Positions 27,987 to 36,953 of a stretch of 64,000 bases of DNA are shown piece after piece. Positions within the stretch are counted from its first letter, which is position 1. The number at the start of each line of letters is the position of its first letter. The translations under genes and the position numbers were made by a program. This stretch comes from Amphritea atlantica (GTDB lineage Bacteria; Pseudomonadota; Gammaproteobacteria; Pseudomonadales; Balneatricaceae), in contig CP073344.1 of assembly GCA_024397875.1 (NCBI GenBank), positions 3,897,001 through 3,961,000 of the forward strand, written 5' to 3'. The notes under the pieces were generated by a model. It saw only the letters and a list, made by a program, of their open reading frames with translations, did no database searches and was not told where the DNA came from.

Positions 27987-28409
27987 GTGAGTAAATTTGC
28001 TGCCAAAGCTATTTCTGCCCTGTTTGCTGTAGCACTGGGTTTTCTGGCCACCTCGGCTATAGCCAACACTGATAACGCTGCTATTGCAGAGCGTCTTCAA
28101 AAAGTGGGTTCTGTCTGCGTAGAAGGCGATGACTGTGGTGGTGCAGCTGCCCCTGCTGCCGCTGCCGGTGCACGTTCCGGGTCAGATGTTTACACTGCCA
28201 GCTGCGCCGCATGCCACGCCTCCGGCGTACTGGATGCGCCAAAGTTTGGCACCAGTGACTGGGCTGACCGCGGTGCTAAAGGCATGGATACATTGCTGAA
28301 CAGCGCCCTGAACGGTTTCAACGCTATGCCACCACGCGGCACCTGCGGCACCTGTTCTGACGAAGAGATAAAAGCCGCCGTTGAGTATATGGTCGACAGT
28401 GCCAAGTAA
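27987..28409 (+). CDS. Cytochrome c5-type monoheme cytochrome c
   Basis: 140 residues from GTG at 27987, favoured over GTG at 27981 because GAGG at 27975-27978 is correctly spaced. A signal peptide (about 1-26, ending SAIA) leads to an Ala/Gly-rich linker and a heme-binding C73-A-A-C76-H77 in YTASCAACHASG. The axial Met and extra Cys pair lie in FNAMPPRGTCGTCSDEEI, the cytochrome c5 signature. It is a periplasmic electron carrier to terminal oxidases or reductases. A second Cys pair (VCVEGDDC, residues 44 and 50) precedes the heme domain. Ends at a strong terminator. Confidence 0.88.
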   Translation: MSKFAAKAISALFAVALGFLATSAIANTDNAAIAERLQKVGSVCVEGDDCGGAAAPAAAAGARSGSDVYTASCAACHASGVLDAPKFGTSDWADRGAKGMDTLLNSALNGFNAMPPRGTCGTCSDEEIKAAVEYMVDSAK

Positions 28410-28435
28410 GCTTAACGAAGCGAACTAAACCCGAT

Positions 28436-28462
28436 AAAAAGGCCGCATCAGCGGCCTTTTTT
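28436..28462. terminator. Bidirectional terminator between cytochrome c5 and rep
   Basis: A5 then GGCCGC (28441-28446), loop ATCA, GCGGCC (28451-28456), T6. It serves the convergent cytochrome (+) and rep (-) genes. Confidence 0.9.
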
Positions 28463-28475
28463 ATAACGGTATTAA

Positions 28476-30491
28476 TCAAAGATCGTCCAGCAAGCCCCGC
28501 AGACCGCTCAGAGTAGCATTACCCCGCGCTTTATTGGTCACTTCACAAACCTCTCCCCGGCCTTCAAAGGTCAGGTCATCTTCAGGCAGCTCATCAAGAA
28601 AACGGCTTGGCTGACAATCGATCAGCTCACCAAACTGTTTACGTTTACGCGCCAGCGTCATCGTCAGCGTCTGCTTAGCCCGGGTAATTCCCACATAGGC
28701 CAGCCGCCGCTCCTCTTCAATATCACCATTCTCGATACTGTTGCGATGGGGCAGAATCTCCTCCTCCATCCCCATCAGGTAGACATGATTAAACTCCAGC
28801 CCCTTGGATGCATGGAGTGTCATCAACTGTACCCGGTCAGAGTCATCTTCCTCTTCCTGTCGTTCCATAATATCCATCAGCACGAGTCGGGCGATAGCCT
28901 CCCTGATACCCGCCTCGGGATCATCCTCCCGCAAACGCTCCAGCGTATTACGCAGTGAATCAACCAGTATCCAGACATTCTGCATCCGCCGATCAGCAAC
29001 CGCTTCACCGGAACTGTTCTGAGCGATCCAGCCGGCAAAATCAATATCCTCTATCATCTTCCGAATAGCATCGATAGGATCACCCCGTTCACACTGCTGA
29101 TAGATCCCTTCCAGCCAGTTCTTAAAGCGCTGTAACCGTTCAACCTGCGCCGGCTTTAACACCTGCTCCAGGCCCAGCTCACTACAGGCATTGAACAGAC
29201 TGCAATGCCGCTCAGAGGCATACTCTCCCAACCCCTGCAGTGTCGTATGACCGATCTCACGGCGTGGCAGATTAATGATTCTCAGGAACGCGTTATCGTC
29301 GTCCGGATTCACCAGCACCTTCATGTAAGACATGATGTCTTTAATCTCTGCCCGGGCAAAAAATGAAGTGCCGCCACTCAGCTTATAGGGTACCTGATAG
29401 CTTTGCAGTTTCAGTTCCAGCAGGCGGGCCTGATGGTTCCCCCGATAAAGAATGGCAAAATCTTTGAACTGATAACGCTTGCGCAGATGCAGGTCCAGAA
29501 TCTCGGTGGCGATGCGATCACACTCCGCATCTTCATTACGGGTGAACACCACCCGGATCGGATCACCGAACCCCATATCACTCCAAAGTGTTTTGTCGAA
29601 CACGTGAGGGTTATTCGAGATCACGGTGTTTGCGGCCTTAAGAATACGTCCGGTCGAGCGGTAATTCTGCTCAAGCTTGACTACTTTCAGTGACGGAAAG
29701 TCGTGCTGTAACTGCACCAGATTTTCCGGCCGGGCACCACGCCACGAATAGATAGACTGATCATCATCGCCCACCACCGTCAGCATCCCCCGTGTACCCA
29801 CCAGCATTTTAACCAGCAGATACTGGGTGATGTTGGTATCCTGATACTCATCCACTAACAGGTAACGAATCTTCTGCTGCCAGCGTTCGAGAATATCTCC
29901 GTGATTCAGGAACAGTTGCACCGGCAACAGAATCAGATCATCAAAGTCCACGGCATTATAGGCTTTCAGGCTCTTCTGATAGGACTCATACGCTCTGGCC
30001 GCCAGGACATCTGCGGGGCCTTCAGCTTTCGCCAGCGCCTGTTCCGGCCCCAGCATATCGTTCTTCCAGTTTGAGATGGTGCTCTGAATAAAGTCCAGTT
30101 GATCCGTCTCTTCATTGTGATGTAACAACAAACTTTTCAGCAACGCCTTACTGTCCTGATCATCAAACAAAGAGAATCCCGCTTTGAAGCCCAGCGTTTT
30201 ATGCTCTTTACGAATAATATTCAAACCGAGATTGTGAAAGGTAGACACGGTCAGCCCCCGGGTGGCATTACCTTTCACCAGCGCATTGACGCGCTCTTTC
30301 ATCTCCCGGGACGCTTTATTGGTAAACGTCACGGCAGCGATGTTATGTGCTTTAATACCGCAGGTCTCAATCAGATAAGCGATCTTACGGGTAATAACAC
30401 TGGTTTTACCCGAACCGGCCCCTGCGAGAACGAGCATCGGCCCGCTGATGTAGTCCACAGCTTCACGCTGCTTCGGATTAAGTCTCGACAT
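28476..30491 (-). CDS. rep: ATP-dependent DNA helicase Rep
   Basis: 671-residue superfamily 1A 3'-5' helicase, the length of E. coli Rep. Motifs in order: Q motif LNPKQREAVDY, Walker A LAGAGSGKTSVITRK, Ia VTFTNKASREMKERV, II LLVDEYQDTN, III VVGDDDQSIYSWRGA, IV LEQNYRS, V VQLMTLHASKGLEF, VI RRLAYVGITRAKQTL. It accompanies the replisome and removes bound proteins. UvrD is the near relative, but length, the DSDRVQLMTLHASKGLEF context and the end of the protein fit Rep. Monocistronic. Confidence 0.93.
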   Translation of the reverse strand: MSRLNPKQREAVDYISGPMLVLAGAGSGKTSVITRKIAYLIETCGIKAHNIAAVTFTNKASREMKERVNALVKGNATRGLTVSTFHNLGLNIIRKEHKTLGFKAGFSLFDDQDSKALLKSLLLHHNEETDQLDFIQSTISNWKNDMLGPEQALAKAEGPADVLAARAYESYQKSLKAYNAVDFDDLILLPVQLFLNHGDILERWQQKIRYLLVDEYQDTNITQYLLVKMLVGTRGMLTVVGDDDQSIYSWRGARPENLVQLQHDFPSLKVVKLEQNYRSTGRILKAANTVISNNPHVFDKTLWSDMGFGDPIRVVFTRNEDAECDRIATEILDLHLRKRYQFKDFAILYRGNHQARLLELKLQSYQVPYKLSGGTSFFARAEIKDIMSYMKVLVNPDDDNAFLRIINLPRREIGHTTLQGLGEYASERHCSLFNACSELGLEQVLKPAQVERLQRFKNWLEGIYQQCERGDPIDAIRKMIEDIDFAGWIAQNSSGEAVADRRMQNVWILVDSLRNTLERLREDDPEAGIREAIARLVLMDIMERQEEEDDSDRVQLMTLHASKGLEFNHVYLMGMEEEILPHRNSIENGDIEEERRLAYVGITRAKQTLTMTLARKRKQFGELIDCQPSRFLDELPEDDLTFEGRGEVCEVTNKARGNATLSGLRGLLDDL

Positions 30492-30667
30492 TTTAAATAC
30501 TTACTCTGACTGCTAAAGTTTTGTCCGTGCCCGGCCGATAAAGTAACGTTAACTCACTGTAAAAAACCGTCAAAAGCACCATAATCAATTGTTTTTTAAA
30601 CAAAAAATACTTAAACATTTGTTTTACTATGGAAATTGACGTGCTACTCTTAAAAGGCTTACAGGGG

Positions 30668-30694
30668 GACAATTATCGCATGGAATGAATTGTC
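30668..30694. repeat. Inverted repeat upstream of the GGDEF/EAL gene
   Basis: GACAATT (30668-30674) and AATTGTC (30688-30694) are a perfect 7-bp inverted repeat with a 13-base centre. They lie about 60-85 bp before the start of the 580-residue GGDEF/EAL gene, in an AT-rich 261-bp gap divergent from rep. Confidence 0.3.
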
Positions 30695-30752
30695 TTATCA
30701 GTAGAAAACAATTGGGAATAAACATGGCTGTTTACTCTCTAGTAAATTCGAT

Positions 30753-32495
30753 ATGTTATCTGTAGCTTCCAGCGGTCCAGCGTGCATAGAATGTCTGATT
30801 GTAGATAGTTGCGGCGTAGATACTTCGGAGATAGTCAAACGACTGCAACAGCAGCAATGCTGCATTCAGCAATGCAGCTTTGACCAGACCTCCGAGCGGT
30901 TAGAACACACAGATATCGATCTGATTTTCCTGCACACCTGCTTTACCGATACAAACGCGCTCTCCGAACTACACTACCTTCGCCAGCAGTACCCTCATAT
31001 TCCGGTCATTCTTTTTGATCAGGAGCTGAACGCTGAACGCATTGACGAATCGATGCTCTGGCGGGCCAGCGACTATATATCCACAGCCAGACTGACCGAT
31101 GACGTTTTACAACGGGTGCTGCGTTACAACCTTAAAGTTCGTCAGTACGATTCCGAGATTGAACGGCTCAATCAGCAAGATCCGTTAACGGGGATGATCA
31201 ACCGGCAGCAGTTTTATAAAGAGCTGTCAGAACGACTCAAGCTGCTGCGAAAAGGAGAACCCTCGAAACATTTCGCCCTGATCAGTATTGACCTGGATGG
31301 TTTCAGGCGGTTCAACAATATTAATGGCTATTCAGCCGGCGACATCGTCGTTAAAGAGATGAGTAAGCGACTCTCTGAACTGGCCCCGGGGCTGATTTCG
31401 CGACAGGGCAATGATGAGTTTATTATGCTGCTGGAGGCGCCCGTCGATGCCAGCCTCACCCATCAAACAACCCAGCTCTGCATTCAACTGCTCCACCGGC
31501 TGACCGACCCCTATAACTACAATGATCTGGAAGTCATTCTGCCCTGCAGCATCGGCGCAGCGCTGGCCCCGCAACACAGCTGTGAACCTGATACGCTGAT
31601 CAACCAGGCCACTCAGGCAAGGGTAAAGGCGAAAGAGACAAGCAGCTGCAGCTATATAATCTTCGATAACAAAAACAGCCTTTCCAATGATTCCCATGTT
31701 GCCATTGAATCGGACCTGATCAACGCTATCCGCCGTAACGAATTTGAGCTTTTCTATCAGCCCCGGATTGATATTCTGTCTGGAAAAATTATTGGCGCAG
31801 AGGGACTGATTCGCTGGCGCCACCCGGAAAAAGGGCTGATATATCCGGACCTGTTTATTCCTACCGCCGAGCGTACCGGTCTGATTGTGCCGATCGGCTA
31901 CTGGGTGATTCAGCAGGCAGGGGAGGATATCCAGCGACTACAGGCCAGCGGACTGGAGATTAAACGCCTGAGTATCAACCTGTCTTTCAGGCAATTTCAG
32001 GATAGTTATCTCTGCCGGACGATCCAGCGATTAATAGAAAAGTACGCTATCGACACCTCTATACTGGAGTTTGAACTGACAGAGTCCGCCCTGTTTAATA
32101 ACGAGCTGCATGTCCGTGAAGGGATCGAGGAATTACATAAGCTGGGTATCAACTTCTCACTGGACGACTTCGGCACCGGCTACTCGTCATTTTCGCTGTT
32201 ACAGAAACTGCCCATCAGCAGCCTGAAAATTGATCGTTCATTTGTCTCCGGCATACACAACAATAACCCTGACGACCGGGAGATTGTCAAAGCCCTTATC
32301 CGTCTGGCCCTCAGCCTGAATAAGGAGATTATCGCTGAAGGGGTTGAGACGGCTCAGCAACTCAGCTTCCTCGCCAGCTTTGGCTGCCATCAGGCTCAGG
32401 GCTATCTCTACAGCAAACCGGTGCCATTCGCTGAGTTCAAAGACCTGCTGCAACACGGTTATCAGCTCACAACGGAGAGCGCCGTAAACCTATAG
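30753..32495 (+). CDS. Pseudo-receiver GGDEF-EAL protein, probable phosphodiesterase
   Basis: 580 residues, soluble. The N-terminal domain (about 10-135) has a receiver fold, but the phospho-acceptor position reads His (H61 in LIFLHTCF), so classical phosphorylation is unlikely. The GGDEF domain (about 140-305) has RQGNDEF in place of GGDEF, probably inactive. The EAL domain (about 320-560) keeps key residues: E in GAEGLIRW, N in LSINLSFRQF, E in ELTESALF, LDDFGTGYSS, LKIDRSFV and AEGVET. No good Shine-Dalgarno precedes the ATG at 30753. A 13-codon frame from ATG 30724 ends just inside the gene. The 3' end overlaps yifB tail-to-tail by 29 bp. Confidence 0.82.
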   Translation: MLSVASSGPACIECLIVDSCGVDTSEIVKRLQQQQCCIQQCSFDQTSERLEHTDIDLIFLHTCFTDTNALSELHYLRQQYPHIPVILFDQELNAERIDESMLWRASDYISTARLTDDVLQRVLRYNLKVRQYDSEIERLNQQDPLTGMINRQQFYKELSERLKLLRKGEPSKHFALISIDLDGFRRFNNINGYSAGDIVVKEMSKRLSELAPGLISRQGNDEFIMLLEAPVDASLTHQTTQLCIQLLHRLTDPYNYNDLEVILPCSIGAALAPQHSCEPDTLINQATQARVKAKETSSCSYIIFDNKNSLSNDSHVAIESDLINAIRRNEFELFYQPRIDILSGKIIGAEGLIRWRHPEKGLIYPDLFIPTAERTGLIVPIGYWVIQQAGEDIQRLQASGLEIKRLSINLSFRQFQDSYLCRTIQRLIEKYAIDTSILEFELTESALFNNELHVREGIEELHKLGINFSLDDFGTGYSSFSLLQKLPISSLKIDRSFVSGIHNNNPDDREIVKALIRLALSLNKEIIAEGVETAQQLSFLASFGCHQAQGYLYSKPVPFAEFKDLLQHGYQLTTESAVNL

Positions 32496-33966
32496 CCTCC
32501 AGCAAGGCTGCGCTACTGATCTCAGATTCCCCCTGCAGATCGGCGATGGTTCGCGACACCTTTAACACCCGATGGGTTGCCCGGGCCGATAATCCCATCT
32601 TCGTCATCGCCTGCATCAGCAAGCGTTCCTGCTCCGGCCCGAGTTGGCAATATTGCTCCAGCCCTTTAACATTCAGCTGATCGTTGATGCACCCCTGACG
32701 TTGCTGCTGGATTGCCCGGGCACTGACCACCCGCGCCCTGATCGCTATACTGTTTTCGCTGGTTTCGGCCGGCCCCATCAACTGTTCCGGGGTCAGCCCC
32801 GGGACCCAACTCTGCAAGTCGATACGATCCAACAGCGGACCAGAAATACGCGCCTGATAGCGTTGAACCTGATCCGGCGTACAGCGGCAACGGCCGCTCT
32901 GATCCCCACGATAACCACAGGGGCAAGGATTCATCGCAGCGATGAGCTGGAACCGGGCGGGAAAACTGGTTTGCAGCGCGGCCCGGGATATATTAATCAC
33001 GCCCGACTCCAGTGGCTCACGCATCACCTCCAGTACCTGCCGGCTATATTCGGGTAGCTCATCAAGAAACAACACCCCCTGATGGGCCAGGGAGATCTCT
33101 CCGGGCCTTGGATTACTGCCGCCGCCCACCAGTGCAACGGCTGATGCGGTATGATGCGGGGTGCGAAAAGGACGAATTCCGGCAAACAGGCTTTTCTCTT
33201 TTATACCCGCAATGGAATAGATTGCCGCAATCTCCAGACGCTCATCCGGATCCAGCGACGGCAGAATCCCGGGCAAGCGGCTGGCCAGCATGCTTTTGCC
33301 GCTGCCCGGTGGCCCACAGAGCAGCAGGTTATGCCCCCCTCCGGCAGCGATCTCAAGCGCGCGTTTAGCCTGATACTGGCCTCTGACATCAGACATATCA
33401 GATCCGCCAAAGTCCTCAACCTGTCGCTCTGCAGCGATGACCGGAGAGATCAGGGCGGCAGCCGCCAGATGGTTACTGACCTCCAGTAGCGACCGGGCAG
33501 CAAATAACCCCAGCCCGGTTACCAATCCCGCTTCCTGAGCATTATCACTGGCGACCCACAGGCTACGTTTAGCATTCCGACAGCTAAGCGCCACCGGCAA
33601 CACCCCGGATACCGGGCGCAGATCACCCGACAGAGCCAGTTCAGCTAAGAACTCAAAAGGTTCTGCACAGTTTTGCGGCAGCTGACCACTGGCAATCAGA
33701 ATGCCGATCGCTATCGCCAGATCATACCGTCCCCCCTCTTTAGGCAGATCGGCAGGTGCCAGATTAACCGTGATCCGCCGGGCCGGAAACTCAAAACCGC
33801 AATTCAGCAGCGAGCTTCGCACCCGTTCGCGACTCTCCTTGACACCGGTTTCCGGCATTCCAACGATTGAGAAACTGGGCAGACCGCCCGAAAGATGAAC
33901 CTCCACCGCAACCGGTGGGGATTGAATACCGAGCTGAGCCCGGGTGTAAACGATTGCCAGTGCCAT
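32467..33966 (-). CDS. yifB: YifB/ComM Mg-chelatase-like AAA+ protein
   Basis: 499 residues. The N-terminal Lon-protease-like subdomain (about 1-170, ITVNLAPADLPKEGGRYDLAIAIG) is followed by a Mg-chelatase AAA+ core. That core has Walker A LCGPPGSGKSMLASRLPGI, Walker B GVLFLDELPEY, a zinc-type Cys group (MNPCPCGYRG..GRCRCT) and a C-terminal chelatase domain (LLDRIDLQSWVP). ComM relatives are hexameric helicases that aid branch migration in natural transformation. It is the last gene of a minus-strand run from ubiK; its end overlaps the plus-strand GGDEF/EAL gene. Confidence 0.92.
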   Translation of the reverse strand: MALAIVYTRAQLGIQSPPVAVEVHLSGGLPSFSIVGMPETGVKESRERVRSSLLNCGFEFPARRITVNLAPADLPKEGGRYDLAIAIGILIASGQLPQNCAEPFEFLAELALSGDLRPVSGVLPVALSCRNAKRSLWVASDNAQEAGLVTGLGLFAARSLLEVSNHLAAAALISPVIAAERQVEDFGGSDMSDVRGQYQAKRALEIAAGGGHNLLLCGPPGSGKSMLASRLPGILPSLDPDERLEIAAIYSIAGIKEKSLFAGIRPFRTPHHTASAVALVGGGSNPRPGEISLAHQGVLFLDELPEYSRQVLEVMREPLESGVINISRAALQTSFPARFQLIAAMNPCPCGYRGDQSGRCRCTPDQVQRYQARISGPLLDRIDLQSWVPGLTPEQLMGPAETSENSIAIRARVVSARAIQQQRQGCINDQLNVKGLEQYCQLGPEQERLLMQAMTKMGLSARATHRVLKVSRTIADLQGESEISSAALLEAIGLRRSPL

Positions 33967-34019
33967 ACGAATCCATCCATGGATATGGGTTTAAAAGGTT
34001 GTTATACCAAGGCCTTTAT

Positions 34020-35936
34020 TCAGTGCTCCAGATCTAACCGTTCGATCAGCTGTTCCAGTGTCAGCTCACGTCCGACATATTTACCACTCATCCGCAGACA
34101 GCCCTGCTGCGTGAGCCGGGTCATCTGGCCTGTGGTGCGGACCCCCTCAGCCATCACTTCCAGATCATTGTCCCGCGCCATTGAGATCAGCGCTTCGACA
34201 TCCCGGACAGACCGGTCATCACGCATCTGCTGCTCCACAAGGCCTGCGTTCAGCAGCAACATATCGGGAAACAACTGCGCTGATAAGCGCCCCAGCGAGT
34301 ACTTCTGCGGATCCAGCAAAATCAGTACACCATGGGCTTTAAGCTCTTCAATTTCATCAGGAAACAACTGCAGCTGAACGAAACTCAAAATAACCATCAA
34401 ACGCTGCGGTGGTATTCCGGCCTTCACCATCTGCCGAATCAGATGCTCAATGACTTCCGCAGAGAAAAGTTCCTCATCCTGTAATCGGATACAAAGATTA
34501 TGAAACTGTTCAAAGCCACTCCAGAGGCTGATCAGCGGCAATAACTGACGCTCCAGCTGCTGGTGATAATCCTGCAGTAATCCATAACGGGATAACTGAG
34601 GAATAAACTGCTCCGGTGACAGGATCCCCTGCTGCGGATGACTCAGCGTCAGCGAAACCTCTGCCGCAGCAAGATGATGCCCCTGCAGAGAGTAAACCGG
34701 ATTAAACCTTAGCTGCAACCAGCCCTCTGACACGGCCTGACTCAGGGTATCCCGACTGAGCACGGTTCCACTTCCCAGTGAAGCATCATAGAGGCGAAAG
34801 CCGTTATGACTGTCCAGGGTGCGCAACACCAGCCGGGCCCGGTCCAGCATCAGTTCAGCACTGATCCCGCCACTCTCTACCAGTACGCCGCCCATAGCAT
34901 GATCAAACCCTAACGTCTGGCCATCGACATCGACCGGCTCCTGAAGCACCGCGGTCACCCGCTCAGCAAACTGCTCAAGCGTCATCTCATCGGGACAGTC
35001 TTCCAGAATAAAAACAAAATTATGCTCCTGATCCACCGCTAACAGATCGCTTTCCCGCACCTGAGCACTGAGCCGGGCTGCAAGCGCTGTCATAAGCTGC
35101 GCAGATTCCCCCTCACTACTTTCCAGCTGTAACAAGATAAGTCCCCGTCCCCGGTGCCCCAGGCTATCTCTCAGGAGTTGCTGATTGAGCTGATCCAGCA
35201 GCGTATACTCATCCGGCAACCCGGTCAGGGCGTCATAGCTGGCATGGCTATAGCGGTTCTGGTCGCCATAGGAGCTGCTGATATCGGAAAACTGAGCAAC
35301 AAAGCCATCGATCTCCCCGCTCTCGTCCCGTTGCGCCATCAGGGAGTACCAGGCCGGATAACTACGGCCATCTTTATGCCGGTTCCACAACTCCCCTTCC
35401 CAGAATCCCCTGTGCATCAGTTGCTGCCACAGATGATCGAACATTTCCGCAGAGATCTCCCGGTTAGTCACAATTCCCGGCCCCTGGCCAACAACATCCT
35501 CAAAGGAGAAGCCGGTAATTTCTGAAAAACCGGGGTTTACCCGATAGATCCGGTTATCGCCATCCAGCAACATAACCGCCTGAGGGGTATAGTCAAACAA
35601 ACCATGCTCGGGATTCTGGGCAAGTATCCGCCCCGCCGCCTGTCCTGTTCGCATGGCATTGACAATATACAGGCCGGCGACCGGGTTCCAGCAGATCTCC
35701 AGCTGCAACCAGAGATTGTGATTTTCAGCAAAAGGCTGCCAGGAGAGTGTGGCGGTACCCTGTGAACGGGCGAGCATCATCCCATGGCGCAACTCAAACA
35801 GCGCCGCCTCAGAATGAACCCGAGACAACGACACGCCGCTCACCTCGCCCTGCCAGCCGAGCATGCCAAGATATTCCTGAGTAGCAAACTGATAACTCAG
35901 ATCAGGCAGGATGCAGGCATACATAGGCTGATGCAT
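34020..35936 (-). CDS. PAS protein with degenerate GGDEF and EAL domains
   Basis: 638 residues, no transmembrane segment. A PAS domain lies at about 110-215 (FDYTPQAVMLLDGDNRIYRVNPGF), with weaker PAS-like sequence before it. The GGDEF-like region (about 225-385) has QEHNFVF where GGDEF should be. The EAL-like region (about 395-630) has AEVSLTL for EAL, IRLQDE where the Asn should be, LILLDPQKYSLG in place of DDFGTGYS, and LLLNAGLV for the LKID lysine. Both enzymes must be inactive, suggesting a c-di-GMP or protein-binding scaffold. It lies between ubiK (20 bp) and yifB (53 bp), genes that are often neighbours. Confidence 0.8.
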   Translation of the reverse strand: MHQPMYACILPDLSYQFATQEYLGMLGWQGEVSGVSLSRVHSEAALFELRHGMMLARSQGTATLSWQPFAENHNLWLQLEICWNPVAGLYIVNAMRTGQAAGRILAQNPEHGLFDYTPQAVMLLDGDNRIYRVNPGFSEITGFSFEDVVGQGPGIVTNREISAEMFDHLWQQLMHRGFWEGELWNRHKDGRSYPAWYSLMAQRDESGEIDGFVAQFSDISSSYGDQNRYSHASYDALTGLPDEYTLLDQLNQQLLRDSLGHRGRGLILLQLESSEGESAQLMTALAARLSAQVRESDLLAVDQEHNFVFILEDCPDEMTLEQFAERVTAVLQEPVDVDGQTLGFDHAMGGVLVESGGISAELMLDRARLVLRTLDSHNGFRLYDASLGSGTVLSRDTLSQAVSEGWLQLRFNPVYSLQGHHLAAAEVSLTLSHPQQGILSPEQFIPQLSRYGLLQDYHQQLERQLLPLISLWSGFEQFHNLCIRLQDEELFSAEVIEHLIRQMVKAGIPPQRLMVILSFVQLQLFPDEIEELKAHGVLILLDPQKYSLGRLSAQLFPDMLLLNAGLVEQQMRDDRSVRDVEALISMARDNDLEVMAEGVRTTGQMTRLTQQGCLRMSGKYVGRELTLEQLIERLDLEH

Positions 35937-35956
35937 AGGGTTTCCTTGGTGTGTGA

Positions 35957-36223
35957 CTAGGCTTTGTTAACGGTCTGATCGACCATCTGATCCAGTCGCT
36001 CAATCTCTGACTGCAACTGTTCAAGTTTAGCGCGGCTACGGGCCAGTACCGCACTCTGAGCATCAAATTCGTCCCGACTGACCAGATCCATCCGCCTGAA
36101 CGCGCTCTGTAATAGTGCACTGACCTGCTGCTGAACCTCAGACTCTGCTGAACTGTGCCGGGCCTGCTCAAATAACTGGCCGATCTGCTCACTGAGCCCT
36201 TCCAGTATTTTGTGATTAATCAT
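35957..36223 (-). CDS. ubiK: Ubiquinone biosynthesis accessory factor UbiK
   Basis: 88 residues, highly helical, matching the BMFP/YqiC family: MINHKILEGLSEQIGQLF, then RMDLVSRDEFDAQSAVLARSR and a coiled coil (KLEQLQSEIERLDQMV). UbiK assists the late hydroxylation steps of ubiquinone synthesis with UbiJ. It heads the minus-strand run to the degenerate PAS/EAL gene and yifB, and faces away from glnK across a 339-bp gap, a neighbourhood common in gammaproteobacteria. Confidence 0.88.
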   Translation of the reverse strand: MINHKILEGLSEQIGQLFEQARHSSAESEVQQQVSALLQSAFRRMDLVSRDEFDAQSAVLARSRAKLEQLQSEIERLDQMVDQTVNKA

Positions 36224-36331
36224 ATCTCATGCATCCAAATAATATCGGTTGATCATCTCCATTAAGACTATACCAATAACCGGACAATAACCCGACCCAC
36301 ATTTAACGGAAAGCCTGTACGCACCGGCAAA

Positions 36332-36348
36332 CGCACCAAAAAAGTGCC
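36332..36348. promoter_or_regulatory. NtrC-like enhancer site 1
   Basis: CGCACCAAAAAAGTGCC fits the 17-bp NtrC pattern TGCACCA-N3-TGGTGCA of glnA-type enhancers with a few mismatches. It abuts site 2, giving two dimer sites 17 bp apart about 120-130 bp upstream of the sigma54 promoter. Confidence 0.65.
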
Positions 36349-36365
36349 TGCACAACAATTGTGCA
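36349..36365. promoter_or_regulatory. NtrC-like enhancer site 2
   Basis: TGCACAA-CAA-TTGTGCA is a perfect 17-bp inverted repeat in the NtrC consensus frame, centred about 109 bp before the -24 GG. The distance is normal for an NtrC enhancer. Confidence 0.75.
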
Positions 36366-36391
36366 CCAGTGATTCATCAAGAAAGCCTTAA

Positions 36392-36901
<510 letters not shown>

Positions 36902-36953
36902 CAACTGACTTACAACCTAAAATAGCTCTAAGCGTTTGCTTCAGGGGGAAGTG

